From positions 7,085,842 to 7,149,841 of the forward strand of contig NC_051090.1 in the NCBI RefSeq assembly GCF_901709675.1: a stretch of 64,000 nt of DNA. The letters run 5' to 3'. Shown here one piece after another: positions 11,759 through 27,300 of this stretch (positions within the stretch are counted from its first letter, which is position 1; each line of letters opens with the position of its first letter). Made by a program: the position numbers and the translations under genes. This stretch comes from Syngnathus acus. Its lineage: Eukaryota > Chordata > Actinopteri > Syngnathiformes > Syngnathidae. The notes beneath the pieces are model-generated. The model worked only from the letters and a program-made list of their open reading frames with translations. It was not told the DNA's origin and did not search any database.

Positions 11759-14700
11759 TTAACTGCTTGATAGTCGATGGTAAAAGTAGATGTAGCCCAA
11801 GTCTTTTGGAGGCCTTTCTGATAAACACACTTTGTGGTCGTTGTAGATCACCCACCTGGGGAGAGAGGGATACGTGTCATCATATTTTGACAATATCTTA
11901 GGTGGACTATGGACTATTTCTTTTTTTATTTTTCGTCACAGATGGAACTTTGTTGTGCATCAACGATTAGTTAACCTTTTCCAAACACCGTGAATCGTTA
12001 CCTCTGAAGCAAAGTCTTAAAGATAAAATCCAGATTGTGAGCATTAAAGTCTCCTTTCATTATTTTGAACGAAGAGAAATAATAAATTATTATAAGTTAA
12101 GAAATAAGAGTTTCAAATAATTACAAAGCCATTAGCCGTAGAATTATTATTAAAAAACGGATAGGGTCTTCTTTTGAAAAATAAATCTAAATAAAATAAT
12201 AACTATAAATATATTTGAAAAACGGTATCGTCTCTGAACTTACCGGCCTTCTTTTTTAATGTGACAAACATAGTGTCCAGACATTGTGGATGCTCCCATG
12301 TGACTGATGACGGCGAAGAGCTCATAACCTGCGGTGAGAAAATTCGACACGCATTACAATAAATGGAAGCAAAAAGAAAAGGCACACACAACTACTTCCA
12401 TTAATTCACTTGGTATACTCCATAATATAAATGTGAAGGTCTATTTAGCTAATTCCGTATGTGTGCGAAATATTCTTCATACAAAATGAATGGAGACCAA
12501 AGAAAGTCATCGACTCACGTCCCGGTCCGTCTTTGACACGCGGTCCCGACGTCTCCCTGTCTGGAGACAATGTGGAGTCGCTGTGTGAGTTTGCATTGGA
12601 GAAAGCGTTGTCATTGGGCTCCGTGTCAGCCATGTTGGAAAGGGCGTCGCTCTCCTCCTCCTCCTCTGGGTGGGTGAAGATCCAGTCCAGCGCTCTTTCA
12701 AGGTTGTTATTCTTCAAAATAAAAACACATGAAATAATACATTTAAAATACCTTAACATGTAAATGAGGCATGCTAATTACTGACATCTAATTGTACAAT
12801 TTTAGCTCAATATATGTTAGCAAACTTGAATATCACATTATGATGGCGTGCAATTTCTCAGCAGTGTAAACTCAAACCACAATATTAAGCATTAACATTC
12901 CAAGGCGTTATCATCAAAGGCATGATCAAATGAAATGGGTTTATTCCACCCATTTTCAGGTAGACCCTCACAAAACGAACCCACTCTAAATATTTGCAGT
13001 GGCACTCATGAGGGTGTTTTTAAGGGATCCAAAATAGACGCATGATTCCTGGAGATGTGCATCCACGAAGTGCATGAGGGAGAAGTGTGAGATGGCTTAG
13101 TCAGGTCAGTGAGGCTGAGGGAAGGAAAAAAAAAAAAAGTACCTCCTCCTTATTTAGGGCTAATAATAACCTCAGTGGCGAGAGCCCCCCTCCAGCTTCA
13201 CATTAATTAAAAGCAATATGTGTTTATTTGTGCGCTCATACTAGGAGCGGAAGAAGCCAAACAAGTCCAGTGTGCTTTGGCTCTATTTCCGTGCTTTAAT
13301 AACAACCCCACTACTATTATTATTATTATTATTATAGAAGAACCGCCAAAGTCAAACGCTTTAAAGGTGACACTCTATTTCTTGGCCTGCTCAAATCAAC
13401 TTATTTGTTAGCCTAATAACACACGCATACTGTATATTTTTAAACCCCATTTGAAATGAGTATGACATACTGCCAAAAAATTACGACATCCTTGAGCCAG
13501 TTGGCCTGCTGCAAGTAATTGGTGCACCTCCAAAAATGTTAATTACCGCCATAGATACCACAAGATGGTAGCAAAGCACTGGATAAAGCTCCTCAATTCA
13601 CTTCAACATCATCCCTTGTCACAAGACGGTACTTTTAAATGAGAAAATTAGATTGCATTTGCAAAAGCGAAAGTGGACACCTGACTGACCGTGGCTTTGA
13701 GCGCCCGGATGGTGTGAGAGCGAGGGAAGCCCATTGAAGTGAGGATGGCAATGCTCTCCTCGGGGGGAGAGTTGTCCAGCGGGGTGGCGCCCACGGGACT
13801 ATCCGCACTGCTGAAAGGGTCCGGGCCCAACATGGAGGGCAACGTGAGAGGCTCGGCAAAGTCTGGAGAAAATGAGAAGTCGATGATTTGGTGAGCAAAC
13901 GAATGATCAAACACAAGTCGGGCTCACGGCTTAAGTCAAGTTGGGAGACACTCGTAAGTCAAGATAGTGTAAAACCCCATCAAAAATGATCATTTAAAAA
14001 AATATGCACATTAGCAAAAACAAATAAATGCAATATAAAGGAGGCATGGTAGTACAATATAGAGTCAGAATACTTCAGTACAGTGTGTACATTAATGAAC
14101 TTGCAAATAAAGCATCTTCAAACGCAAAAGGGAATTCTTTCTTTCTTTATGTATGTGGCATTTGTGCACAAGACTAAAATCAAAGTGAAGTGGCCCTTCA
14201 GCAAGGACACTGCGACTGTAATTACGAAGGGCCATAAACAGCCTTCATTAATCTTGCTGCCATAAAAGAAAAAGGCAAACTCCTTATCTACCCGCTAATG
14301 CCTTTATCTCCCTGTTTCGCTTGCTTTCCGTAGCCACTCAACGTGTTGTCGAGCTGCCAGAAAACGTAAGAGGTGAATAAATAAATGGCTCATGTTTGCA
14401 AGAGTAGTTAAATGGCTGTTAAACTGCTCGTTTCCACTCAACTTCGGATGAAACCCTTCTGCCTTAACGTGCATATTTCACGGCATTGATTACCATGGTA
14501 GCCCGATCTTTGACTTGGCAAAAAAAATAAAGATTTTGATGAGGGTGTTCCATTGATTTTGTCAATATATCCTCATAAAATGAAATAATGGTCAAAAATA
14601 CCTTCATAATTTAATTTTAGTAGCAATAGGTCATAGTGATGAAGAGTAACTAAGTCAAGTTTTTAATAGAGTAATGCGTTTGATTAAAGGTAAGGGCAAA

Positions 14701-17700
14701 TACTTTCCAAATCTGCAATTATTTTTGTCATTATTAATATTTTGTCATTATTAACGATTCCCGTGTGATTCAATCGCCAAAACTTGTTTTGGTTGAAAAG
14801 ATTACCAAGCTCCACTCAAAGTACCTTGGGGCTTCTCCGCTCATTACTTTTTGTAGGCAATTGAGATTGAAGGAAGCCAGGAATGACGCAAACATTGGCA
14901 CTTCTTTTATAGTTCTGTCCTTAAAATTGATGTCTGCAGTAAAAATACCCCCGCAAAATGACACAGCACTCATTTTAGCGGTGTCCAGACTGCAGAGCAG
15001 AAAGAGGCGTAACAAGAGTAGTTTGTTATTTGTTGATTTCTCCAAAACAATTGAAAATGCAAGCTAGTTGAAAATGGGTCAACCTGGTCATAGTCACTTC
15101 TTAAAACCGGAAATTTATATTACACCAACTCCAATGACATTGTTTAGTCTTTAAGCAGCCCATTTTGCATCGCTTTCCTTTCAGTTTTAAAAGCAAGAGG
15201 CTGTTCTCATTTCTACACACTCTTGAGGCCTTTTACCCTGCACCAAAGGTAATAAAAGTGACTTAAGTTCGGGCCTCGCAGGAACATCTCGGCTGCAAAA
15301 GCACTGACAGACTTGATGGTGTTGTCACGGACACACGCGCCTTGATAAACAAGCGGAGTACACAAAAGCTGTCCTGATCCGGCGAAGATTTGACTCGTCT
15401 CTCACTTTGAATTACCTTTGAGTTTAAAAGGCCCCATACCAATAAACGTGCCTTGTCTCTGTGTGTTTCTTCCTCACGCCTGCATTCTGGAGGAGGCGGA
15501 AGAACTGACACAGTTGCTGCACAAGTGCTTTTGGCAGAAATGTGGTGACACTTTCCCCCCCCCCACCCCAAAAAAAGAGCAACTTTGACATTTACTGGAT
15601 ATAGAAAGGCTATGAAATTATGATATGTGACCTCTGGTGTCACTTCATTTAAATTCAAATGAATGAAAGGCTGAGAAAATGCACAGATGGGAGTTTGCTG
15701 TTCTTGCAAGGTCGTAGGAAATGATCCAATTTTGATTAATTGGGTCCAAAAATGATTGCTTTTTCGAAATGTAAATCATTTTTAAAATGAGTAAAGTGAT
15801 CACGATTGTACTACTACACAAATTTGCAGTTTGTTTTCATGTTTGCAATTATTCACCACTTTGTGAGCAAGATTCTTACCAGGCTCCTCCATGTGGGCTA
15901 TGATCCAGTTGAAGGCCATCTCGGGACCCATGTTGCCAGTATAGTAGACGGCCTTTCTGCAGGCTTCTAGCGGGAAGCCCATCTCTGCCAGCTGCATTAC
16001 TGCTGCCTCATCTATTTCCGGAGCTAAGGGACACAACGGAGTGCCGCCATCAATAACTTACAACATACACACACACACGGTTGCTCATTCACATTTGCTG
16101 GCGTCATAGCAACCGGCCTCTCTCTCTTTTGCTCACTCTCTCTCTCTCTTTGGGCCTCATTAAGCAAAAAGACCGGAAGACAATGAGCCCCGGGGATGTT
16201 TCTTCAGCGCACAACGATCCATCATGGAGCACGTACGCAAACAAAAAAAAAAGTGTTGTGCACTTGCTCAGGCATGCACGCTCGGTGCTTTGGCTCATTG
16301 TGTGTTCGTGTTAATGAGAGGCGAGGCAATATACTCACAATCTAAGGAGCTCATGGAGTTATCTGGAACAGAGGGGAAAAGGATGAATCACACACCGTTT
16401 CCGTATACGTATGCGCTTGCATGCCTTTGTTGAGCAAGTGATTACAAAGACATGGATTGAATAAATGAATATGAAAACAATGCTGCACAGCTTGCAATGC
16501 TACTATCACAGCCTAATTAACTAGCTACCATTAATATTCCAATGCTGGGATTTCATCTTGGGTTTGATTTAGGACAATGAAAACAACAAAGTCAAATACA
16601 GCAAGTTTGCCCTTCTTCGCTGACATCAATGTGATGCAGTAACTTTTGTCTTATAATCTTAATACATTTATTATTGGGAAAATATATTTTAAAAAAATAC
16701 TTCACCTCACTGCTAGTTTTAATTGGCCATTACTAGGAAGAAATGTGTATAAAACAGGTTATAAGGCAAACATTTGCACTCAATGAGGCGCGAAAGTCTC
16801 GGGGAGCGGGAGAGACAGTAGGGTCAACATGATTAATCACTGCTCATGCCAGCATGAGGACAATGGGGCCAGTGGATCATTTGCAGCAGACATAAGTCAT
16901 CATACAAATGGGGATTAAATAAGTCAGCCAAAGTGCTGAAAAAGAACATTTTGTTCTCTCTCAACTATTTCTTGTCTCATTGCTCAAACCACATTAACAA
17001 GATTCTGTGGAAAAAGAGAGAGAGTGAAGCTCCAAAGGAGTGCATCATTTTGTGGGGCAAAGGTTGATTTGTTTAATGGTTAGAATTGTACAGAACTAAA
17101 TAAATGAAATAAGACAAGTAGTGGGCTCACTATTCGGTATGTCAGTTCAGAATAAAATTGAATAAAAAATTATATTGCAGTTTTTTTTATGATTTGGTCC
17201 TTTTAAATGAATGTGTTGCTGTTAAACAAAACATGAATGCAAACTTGTGCAGCATATGCTTTTGTACACAAAAGACAAACTGCTGCACGTTTTCACTGCT
17301 CCTTCTTGGAGATGGTGTTCAGCGGGTGAGAACATTCTCAACACGCTGTGCCTTCTAAAATATTTATGTGGACGTTGAGCGGGAGATGTGGCTGAACTTT
17401 TCGAGCGACTCCAGGAACAATACCGTGATTAAAATCACAACCCGTGGAAAGCATCGGGGGCACGTTTGCGAGCAGATAATGCAGCGTCAATCTGGAAACT
17501 GACAGCGCGCAAATATTTTGCCCCCAAAAAATCGAATCATACAGCGGCAACAGCAACTATGCCTTTGAGCAGATTATTGCAAGTGATGCGAAAACACAAT
17601 AGAACCTCCATAGTGGAACGAGGTCAGCCCAAATTTCCTCTGAAAATAAGCCTTAACACGCCAACGAAACTTGATGTTCTCACAAGATGTGCAATCGATT

Positions 17701-20700
17701 AATTGATGACTAATCGTTTATCAAAGAGTAGTGGCATAAAACATAATGTATACAATATGTGTATTTGAATACCTCTGGTGTCTTCAGGCAGCACAATGGG
17801 CGGCATGAGGTCAGGAAGCTCCTCTTCACCTGATTGCAGCCCTGTGGCCCTCAGACGGCTCAGATCCAGGAAGTCTGGTACGTCAATGCCCAAATCTACA
17901 CACAAAGTTGAATTGTTTTACGTATATATAAAGCCATCTTTCTTGTTGATAATGGTAAATACAGGTTTCTTTTTTCTAAATGTTAGCCATCAATCCAATT
18001 CCTAGAGTGTTTTTGTTGATTAGCTGACTTTTGGTGAAAGGCAGGGTAGACCCTGTGACACAGACAGACGTTGCATTTTCTCACTTTCCCACCAATTTAT
18101 AGACAATTTAGAGTCTTTAATGAACCTAAAATATTTTGGAGATGTGGGAGTAAACCAGATTACCTGAAGAAAATATCCCATACAAGCACAAGAACAACAT
18201 GCCAACTCCATAAAGGAACTTTTTGACTTAATATGCTAACCATAAGCGCATCTTGTTTTTCTGATGTTACATATTTCTTAAATTCTTAAACCTAACCAAA
18301 TATCTAAGTATCTCCTCAATTCCTCAGTATGATGCGCCTTCTGAAGCAGACTCATAGTTTAGTGCTGCCCTCTGTTGGACGATTTACACAATGCATTTCA
18401 TTGTTCGGCCTGTCACTGGCAGGACATAGCTAGATTGTTTGGAGTAAATAAAACATTTTTCAGACCAATTGAGTGAAAGTGGATAATTTCCCACAGCACA
18501 CATATCTAACTTGACCCACTCGCAGGGAATCACCGCATTAGAACATTGCTATTGTACACAACGGTAAATCCTTAAGACTTCAGTGAAAGTTCATCCTCAT
18601 GCAAATCTGGTCCTTAATACGTCAGTATTAGTTACTAGTTACCTAGTTTCTTGGGCACCCAGTCAACTCCAAATGTGAACTTCTTGATTTGGACTGCCAG
18701 ATATTCGGGAAATGAGGCAAAGCGGGATGTTCTTGGGGGGGAAAAAATGACAGGAAATTAAAGCATATTAAATTGAGGATAGAAATATTATGCCGGTAGC
18801 TTACTTGACTCCGGCTGACTTTGCCTGCAGCGCCGAACTCCAGAAGTCTGGCACGTTCTCAGGCTCAGTGAAGGCCTGCAGGCAGGCGGTGAAAGGGATG
18901 CGAGCCCTCACTGGCTCAGGGGGGGCTCTCGTGTTCTCCTCGGCTTCCCTCCGCTTGGCCTCGTATGCCAACAGTTCCTCTGGTAGGACCAAAAGAACAA
19001 TTTTAGCAGCTTTGAAACTGTCTGATAATACTGTAAATACACATATTGGAACAAAAATGGTGCAGCAACACCCATAGACAGGTAATTTGACAATACCAAC
19101 AGGCGTGAGTATTTTGAGTTATGAGCATGGTAGTGAAACAAATTAAACATAGATCTAAAGACACCAATGTAATTCTTTAATTCTGGGCCCTATGAATCTA
19201 GAATTTACCTCGATTGGTTGCGGCCTCGACGGGGGCTGGCATCTGGATGCAGTAGTCCACCCGCTGAGTGTATCGAACCCGGCGTGACTGGCAGCACTGG
19301 ACTCGCTCCTCCACCAGGAAACGGAAGGCATCACTTGGATTCTCTGAGCTTGTACTGTTTCTCTGCAGATATACAGTTGATGACAATGGCGTTCATGTCT
19401 TTCCGTATATTAACTTCACTACTGATAATTATGACTTACTACAGTTTTAATCTTGAGAGTATTTATCAGCAATAGGTTAACGTGGAGATTAAATGCAACT
19501 CACCTCCACCAAGTTGATCATATGCAGGAAGAATTCTTGTGCGTCTTGTTGCCTGTTGGAGGAAAACTCCGGATGTCCCCGGCTAACCAGAGACTTCAGC
19601 ATCCGGGGGGAGATGCCTTTCTGTTGGTGCTGGAAGAAAAAAAAAAAAAAAAAAAAAAAAATCAGCATTTAGACGCAGTGACTGAACAAGACCACACGCC
19701 AATCCTGATTGGTTGAGCTCAGAAATGGGGGGGTCATTTGAAATGGGCAATTACATTAATAAGAGAAGTGCTAACTGGCAGAAGTGATGTTCAAAAGATG
19801 TTAAAAAAAAAAAGATGAATAGTAATTTTACATTTGAATGGCCAATGCCGAAATTCACTTCAAATTCAAATTCACTTCCCGGCTCACTGGCTTTCATAAT
19901 GCTTTAATGGTTTTTCACATTCTGACAGCCACGAAAAATGTGTTTGGAAAGATAAGGTAAAATAATAAGTGTGCAAAAGTGGAAAGATTGTTAAAAACAC
20001 TTGTAACAAGTGTTCTAAAAGAAATTGTGATTTTATACTGAGATGAAATTCGCAGTCATTTTCGGATAAGCCATTAAAGCTTTTCCACGACACAATACAG
20101 CACAGGTGTCAAACTCAAGGCCCGGGGGCCAGATACGGCCCGCCACATCATTTTACGTGGCCCGCGAAGACAAATTGTGCATCAAATTTGTGTGTCATTA
20201 TTAGAATTGCAAATTGTCTTCACTTTTAATAATATCTTTTTTTTTTTAATATTTGACCAGTTTTTACTCGTCTGATTTGAAAACGAGTTATTTGTCAGTT
20301 TCTTTTGCAGCTTTCACTGTATATAATATGAGGTGCTCATACATTCATTTGGGTTGACAGTCATAATGGCCCTCCGAAAGAAGCTATGACTACAATGCGG
20401 CCCGCCAAAAAAATGAGTTTGACACCCCTGCAATACAGGCTCAACTTTGTCTTCCATGTCAAAACAGGACACTTGTGGAAGACAATGGAAGCAGGGAGCT
20501 AGCAAGTAGAAAGAGAAGGAATGACGCAATGAAAGAAACAAAAAACCAAAATAAATAAAGCAAAATAAAATAAGGTGCAAGTGGAACCGTGACAGCTGTC
20601 TACAGAAGCGCTTGGAGCTGCAAATGTGGCATGGTGGCCAGCAGCTATTTTCAGAGCGACAGAAAGACAGTCCCAGCACATTCTTAAAATCGTTTGTCCA

Positions 20701-23700
20701 TCTTTGTGTCACAAAAATTAAACTGCGTGAATTGCTAAAGAGACTCGTTGACACATATCTTACATAGCATTTCTGTCAAAGTGTTTTGCTGCTTTGTTGG
20801 CTGACATTGGCTAGTAGTATGCTAGTTGTGGAGCTGAACATACCCGGTTTAATACCTTGTATTCTTCTTTCATCACCTGTTCAATGAGTTCAGATTTCAT
20901 GGGTGGTTTGGAGTATTGGCCTGAGAGGAGCCCATGGCCCACTTTAGCCCTGTTGGACAAAAACACAGTTGAAAATAGAACAGCATAAAATTACTCTTTG
21001 TTCTATTTTTACATGATGTCTTCACTTGTCAGAAAATCAATTTGTGTTTAATTGTTGGATATAATATTTAACCAGTGTCACACCCCCTTTTTGCATTTGA
21101 ATGCATCCAACGGCTTCAATTTGATGAGCCTAATATTGGAATTTTGCAATGTATTTGTTTTTCATTTCAATTCTTGGTTCATCCATTCTGTTAATTCTAA
21201 AAAAAAAACTGCAGTCACTTACATTTGTGTGGCAAAGTCCTGTGTGGGGTCGAGAGGTGAATAGTCAAATATCCTCTGAAGGTTCCCAACATACCTATAG
21301 ACCCAAATATATGATAAACACCATTTCTAATTTCAACGAAACAACTTGGGCCAGTGTCTGGATTGTGTTCAACTTTGAAGAATCCACAACAATAACACAC
21401 TTCTTGTTTGGAGGCAACTCACATCCTCTGGAAGTCTGGGATGCTGAAGAGAACCTGCAGGACTGTGCTAAGGTAGCAGCTGTTGCCGAGGTTTTTGATG
21501 CCCGTGTAACCGGAACCGTACACCGTTTTCAGTTTCATGCCCGACTCTTGGATCACTTCCCACTCGCTGACGCGTGGCCGGGCATTATTGTCTGTGTGGT
21601 GGCCATTCTCTGTCTGAGGGGGCAGTGAAGGCACCACATTTCAGGACTTTTCAAATGCGGACAGAATGTGACGTGTAGCACAACCATGACTTACTTTTTT
21701 TTGCATCTGTAGCATGTCTATTCCAAAGTGGGAGAGGTGATCCGATAATTGTGGGTCTAGCACGGCTTCCTCTTCCTCAAACGAATAAACATCTGAAACC
21801 AGGAGTTCTCTTAGTCAAGATGATGGATGCTCCAAACACGTACAACATAAAATGAAATACAAAATTGATTTCATCTCTGCCTTACAGAAGAGTAAAATGG
21901 TGGTATTTTTCTTTTCTTTTTTTCAGACAATGAAAAATTTGCTTTTGGATGGGGTAAAATAGTATAATGCCCTTTTTAAATATAAATCATTTGCGATGAA
22001 CACTTGGTCCTACTGCACAACTGTATTTTAATGATGGTCGTGACTTAACGAGCGCATAGTCATTTTTTAGCTAGTACTTGATCTAAAACGTTTAAGAAAC
22101 ATTCACGTAATAGACATTAAAAACGCTTTGCATCACACGAGATGACAAGTTTTCTTCTGGATTGCATGAGAGATCAAACCTGCTCCATCTGGGGTGATGG
22201 TGTCCAGTTTGACAGCCAGCGGGTGTTTGGTCTCTTTGTAGTGGTCCAGAGCGTGGCCGTTCCCACCGCTGCCATCAAAGAACCACTTCCCGCAGAGAAT
22301 GGTGCCATCCGTCAGGTTCAGCCACAGGTTCTCTCTCATCTCGCACTTCTGACACTTCCAGCCACTGCCAGCAGGGAACAACAATACGGTCACTGTCGTG
22401 TTGCCATTTAATTAAGCAGAGACTTGGTTGTTAAAAACCATCTTGCTAATAAAGCCTTCTGTAAATTCAAACAGACAGAAAAGTACATCAATATCTATCC
22501 ATCCATCCATTTTCCAAAATTCACATTTTCATCTTGGAATAAACAACCATGTCATGACTTTAGTAGCACTCTGTTGAGCGCAGACCTTCATCAGGGCCAA
22601 AGTATCTTTATTTACTTCTCGAGTGGGGCTTCATGAAACGTCAATTCTGATTCAAGATACTTATATTCTTCCCTGATTAAAAAAAAAAAGTCAACATTTT
22701 GGAAAATACAAGGGCTCGAATGAAGATTGAGAAGATCCCATTAGTCCCTCAATGTGTCTTTATGGTTGTCCTACCTTGGGGGGATTCTGACTCCATTGTC
22801 CAGCTGTCTGAGGCTTCTGGCGTGTCTGGATACTTGGATCTCCTCCTCCCAGGATTCAGGCTCCTGTTTTTTATAGGCTGACGGCGCATTGAGCACTGCA
22901 TCACAGGCGATGGTTACCTGGATGGATCGGATGAGAGATGGAAAAAAAAAGATGTGTTGAAGGATAAAACCACCAAAACCAGATGATTTGGACCAAGAAC
23001 CAAAACATGCAAGACATTCAAATGAAAGGGAAATCAGATAATATTCACCATGCATGAAACAAAATAAAACAGGCCATATGGTACACCTCCTTAAAAGCCC
23101 TCATTCAAAACATTTGAAATGAAATCTGCAAAGGTGAAATTATTTCTACTACGCTTGTATTGGATGCGTAAGCACAGCGCGGGTGTACCAAATATTATGG
23201 CCACCAAGAGTATGTGCATTCAGTGGTGGTATGCACATACGTAACACAAGGCAGCCTATAAAGATTGTAATACAATAACAGTGTGTACATTTTAGAATGG
23301 ACACTCGATGAGTATGTGTGTGTGTGTGGGGGGGGGGGGGGGGTCCACTGAGTGCACCCTTCTTGTTGACATGCATGCAAAACACACCAAACTCACTGAC
23401 CAGAGCGGGTAACTCCTCAATATTTGGTAAGGCGATCTCAAAGTGGTCTGGAAATATTACAAGCTTGGCCTCGTCCTCGTACTCATAGTCCTCACCGTTA
23501 AAATCACGGTTTAGCTCTAAATCTTCAAAAAGGAGGAAGCAAACGTTCAGTCAATCTGCTCGAGTCACCCTTTCAATCATACATTGATTTTGTTTTGAAC
23601 ATTTTCACCTTTCACCACAGAGCAGCCTAAAATTGTGTCATGACTCATGGCCAACGCGATCATGGAAACTTCTCAGAGAAGCAACAAAAGGATGGATTGG

Positions 23701-24350
23701 CTCAGAAGACTGGTATGGGGCAGACCATTACCATACATACGTAAATAAACTGGATGACAACATTAATACTTAAAGGAGGATGAGCAAAGAACGACTATTT
23801 GTGAGGGTGCTGATGAGCTGACGTGTATAATAGTCATAATGACGGGGACGCAAACTTAAGATGTCAGTCAACATCGAGGCCTTTGGGCTGATTGGAAGGA
23901 ATTCCTCCTCCAGCGGAGAGGATGAGGGGGGCTAGACTCAGGGTCTTTGCCAAGCAACGTCATAGCGGCAATAGAAGTGTGTCAGCCTCGAGGGGGAGGC
24001 AGGGTGGGTTGACAGGTGGCGGCAGCTGAAGAACTAGCCAGAGACACGAGGCGGCCCCACTGTAAACCTACTACCCTTTGAGCAATGGCTGCGCATGTGG
24101 CACTTTGATTTAGAACAGTTACTAACCTCACATAAACGACCTATATTTAGAATGCGGGAGGTAGAGGAGGAGTCTGATTAGGGCAAATATCTCACGCCTT
24201 CAGCAGCAAACAATGACTTCAGTGGCACTTCTGATCAGACCACTGAAATTATAGCAAATGTGTGGTGGAACAAAAATATTTTCAGCTACCATACTGTGGG
24301 CTGGAAACATACAGTACATTTAGTAAATTGATCACATATTTGATCATTTA

Positions 24351-24387
<37 letters not shown>

Positions 24388-27300
24388 AATGTACAAAAAA
24401 TTAACCATAGACTGTAAACATACAGTACATAACCTGCTGTTGTATTCTAGTAAATTGATCACATATTTGACCATTTAATAATAATAATAATAATATACAA
24501 AAAATTAACCATAGACTGTAAACATACAGTACATAACCTGCTGTTGTATTTTAGTAAATTGATCACATATTTGATCATTTAATAATAATAATAATAATAA
24601 TGACAATAATCATAATATACCAAAAATTAACATGTATGTTTTTGGAATGAATGGTGAAGCCAAACTATCTGCAAAACACGGAGCTACACACAACTACACA
24701 CAGGAAGGCCTGAGCCTAGATTCGAACCCAGAACCTCTTGACTGTGAAGCAGATATGAAAACCACTCATCAGGTCAGTTAAATTACTCAGTGTGAATGAA
24801 TCCTTCAATTGGTTAACTGAAGATCTTTAAATTATTCTATTCATCTTTTGGTATTTCGGTTTATGGAATTAAAGGCAATGCTTATCAGTTCATAATGAGT
24901 AACGATGACATTGATGATATTGCAGTGCTCTGATATATCAAAGCTGGTTGAATAATTATAAATTCCGAGTTGTGTTGATGTTGTGCTTCATGACCTAACG
25001 ACCGAGATTCCTCAAGCAAAGTTTGCGACACAAATACAACTTACCTAAAAATACTTTTCCATTCCGTCGCCTGGGAATTGCACCTCCTGCAGCTCCTGTG
25101 GATTTCTGAGGGGGGAAAAGAACAAATAGATATTATATCACACACTTCATTAAATCAACATGTGAGGTAGTATTGTTTGCTAAAGATCTTAGATTCTGAC
25201 ACTGTTACTTTGTAGTTGGAAATAGATGCTGGCCTGTCCAGGAGTGAGGTCAGCTTACAAGCTTAGGGGAAAACCCCTTTGCCATGCATAAAAAAAATGG
25301 TCAAACACTCTCACTAATACAGAATTAATAGACATTAGATGTCCTGTTCTTTCTAATATATTTTCCTCTCAAACTTTTTTTTTTAATGCAACTACATTTC
25401 CTCCTGTGCACAATGACAGGCAGGCCCATTGTTTTTTAATATAATTGAATAATTTGTTTTGTTGGTTGCATAGGTCTAACCCTCAATGCGTAAATTAAAA
25501 GAGGCACCAGTTTGTTTTACATCAGGCCAAGACATGTTAACGTGTTGGTCGGTTCATTAAACAGGATGGACACAAACAAACCAAGAGAATGCTGACGCAC
25601 TTGTGACAAAAAAAGTAATCATGAGAGGAGAAAAAAAAAAAAAAAGCAGACATGGGAGCCTGCAGAATGTGAACAGCTGTTTCTGTTTCCACATCCAGGC
25701 ATGAAAATAGCAGCTCTTTACAAAGCACAGCTTATCTGGGAGCAATTAGAGCCAGTGAGAAAAAACAGCGGAAGCTTAGACCCCCAGTGCCCACTATAGA
25801 CTCGTCAAGAGAAACGCGGGATGAGTTTGGGTCCAAGGGCAATAAGAGCAATTCGATTTTTAAAATTATTAACACATGCAACATCAACGATCCCAGAATT
25901 CAACATTGGACTCTATGAAGTCAGTGACCTTTCAGGTCAAATGTGACATATTTATAATATAAAATAAAATAATAATCCCCCCACTAAAAGTAAATATTCT
26001 CCACTCCCCATTTCATCTTCATTGACGTTTAAATTTCAAACGACTGTAACTTTTGATTTCATCTAAGTTGAAATAGCAAAACAATGCTAAATTATAAAAA
26101 TATGCAATACTTCACTAATGAGCATCTTAAGTCAACTCAACTGTATTTATAAAGCACTTTAAAAACAACCACCGTTTGCTTTGTTTTTTTTATCAACTTT
26201 ATATTGATGAAGCAGTGACAAAAGGGTCGTATGGACGGCAGAAATTTGGATGACCTTTGACTCACAAGGAATATACTCACTTCCTTGATGTGTCGCTTGA
26301 GGTGCATGTAAACACTCTGGCCTGTTTTGCGATAGTGTCTCTCCACGTGTTCTCGTCCAAAGCCCAGGAATGTGTTCATGCACACATACAGGCCTCCCTC
26401 AGATTCCTGCCCATTCACATTCACACACAGACACACAAAAGGAGGGAAAACGTAATGAGACAACAGCAGACAAAATTATTTGACTACATTTTCTTGATTG
26501 ACGGTGGGGGAAAATAATTTAATTTAAAGAAGTGTGTAAATCTCGTGTTTTGTGGATGCATAAAATATAAAATCATTCAACTTTAAAATATGTAGAAATA
26601 CGTATCATATCCCTGTAGACAAGTCTACAATTAGCCTTAATACGAGCCGTCACTCATATTCAAGTATGTTTTTAAAACACCTTCATTTATTCTTGTACTG
26701 TTTTTTCCAATAAAAAAAAAACCTCCCAAATATCCCAAATGTGAAACAAGTAAAGGACCAGTGTGATAAACCTTTAAGTGGCCTAAAGTGACATATGAGC
26801 TTGAACAGCGCAAGGCTAAAAATAAAGCCATCCTCGAGCTAACATGATGAACTCCAGACAGCTGAGTCACCTTTAAAAACAGTTGAGCGAGCTTTGAACG
26901 TGTTCTCGTCAAGGATGTTTTTTCGGAAGGCAGGTAGTACTCTACACTCATTGAAAGTTATTGGGAGAAAAATAAAAAGGATCTTCAGTCTTGTCTTGAG
27001 TTTAAGAATGGAATACCCTGTCATGCAGCACAAAAAGGGGTGCTCATTTACTTCCGTACTTACCGGTTTCCTTTGCATTAGATTATTTTATATTTATAGC
27101 TTAGGAAGTGTTTTGCACCAAATTAATTGGAAGACTGTGGGATACATCATGACTTCTTCTGACAAATTCAAATTACAGGTCGTTTTTGCAGAATCTGAAT
27201 GTTGGAAACTGAGGCGATAACTACCGGTAGTGTTCCACAAGGCTCTATGCAAGGGCCACAGGTTTTACATTATACAGATGACAACCTCATCTGTATCCAT

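Noticed and set aside
21149-21628. 159-codon plus-strand open frame
   Set aside because: It is antisense to USP13 exons 8-9 and the intron between them; the opposite strand carries the catalytic Cys region.
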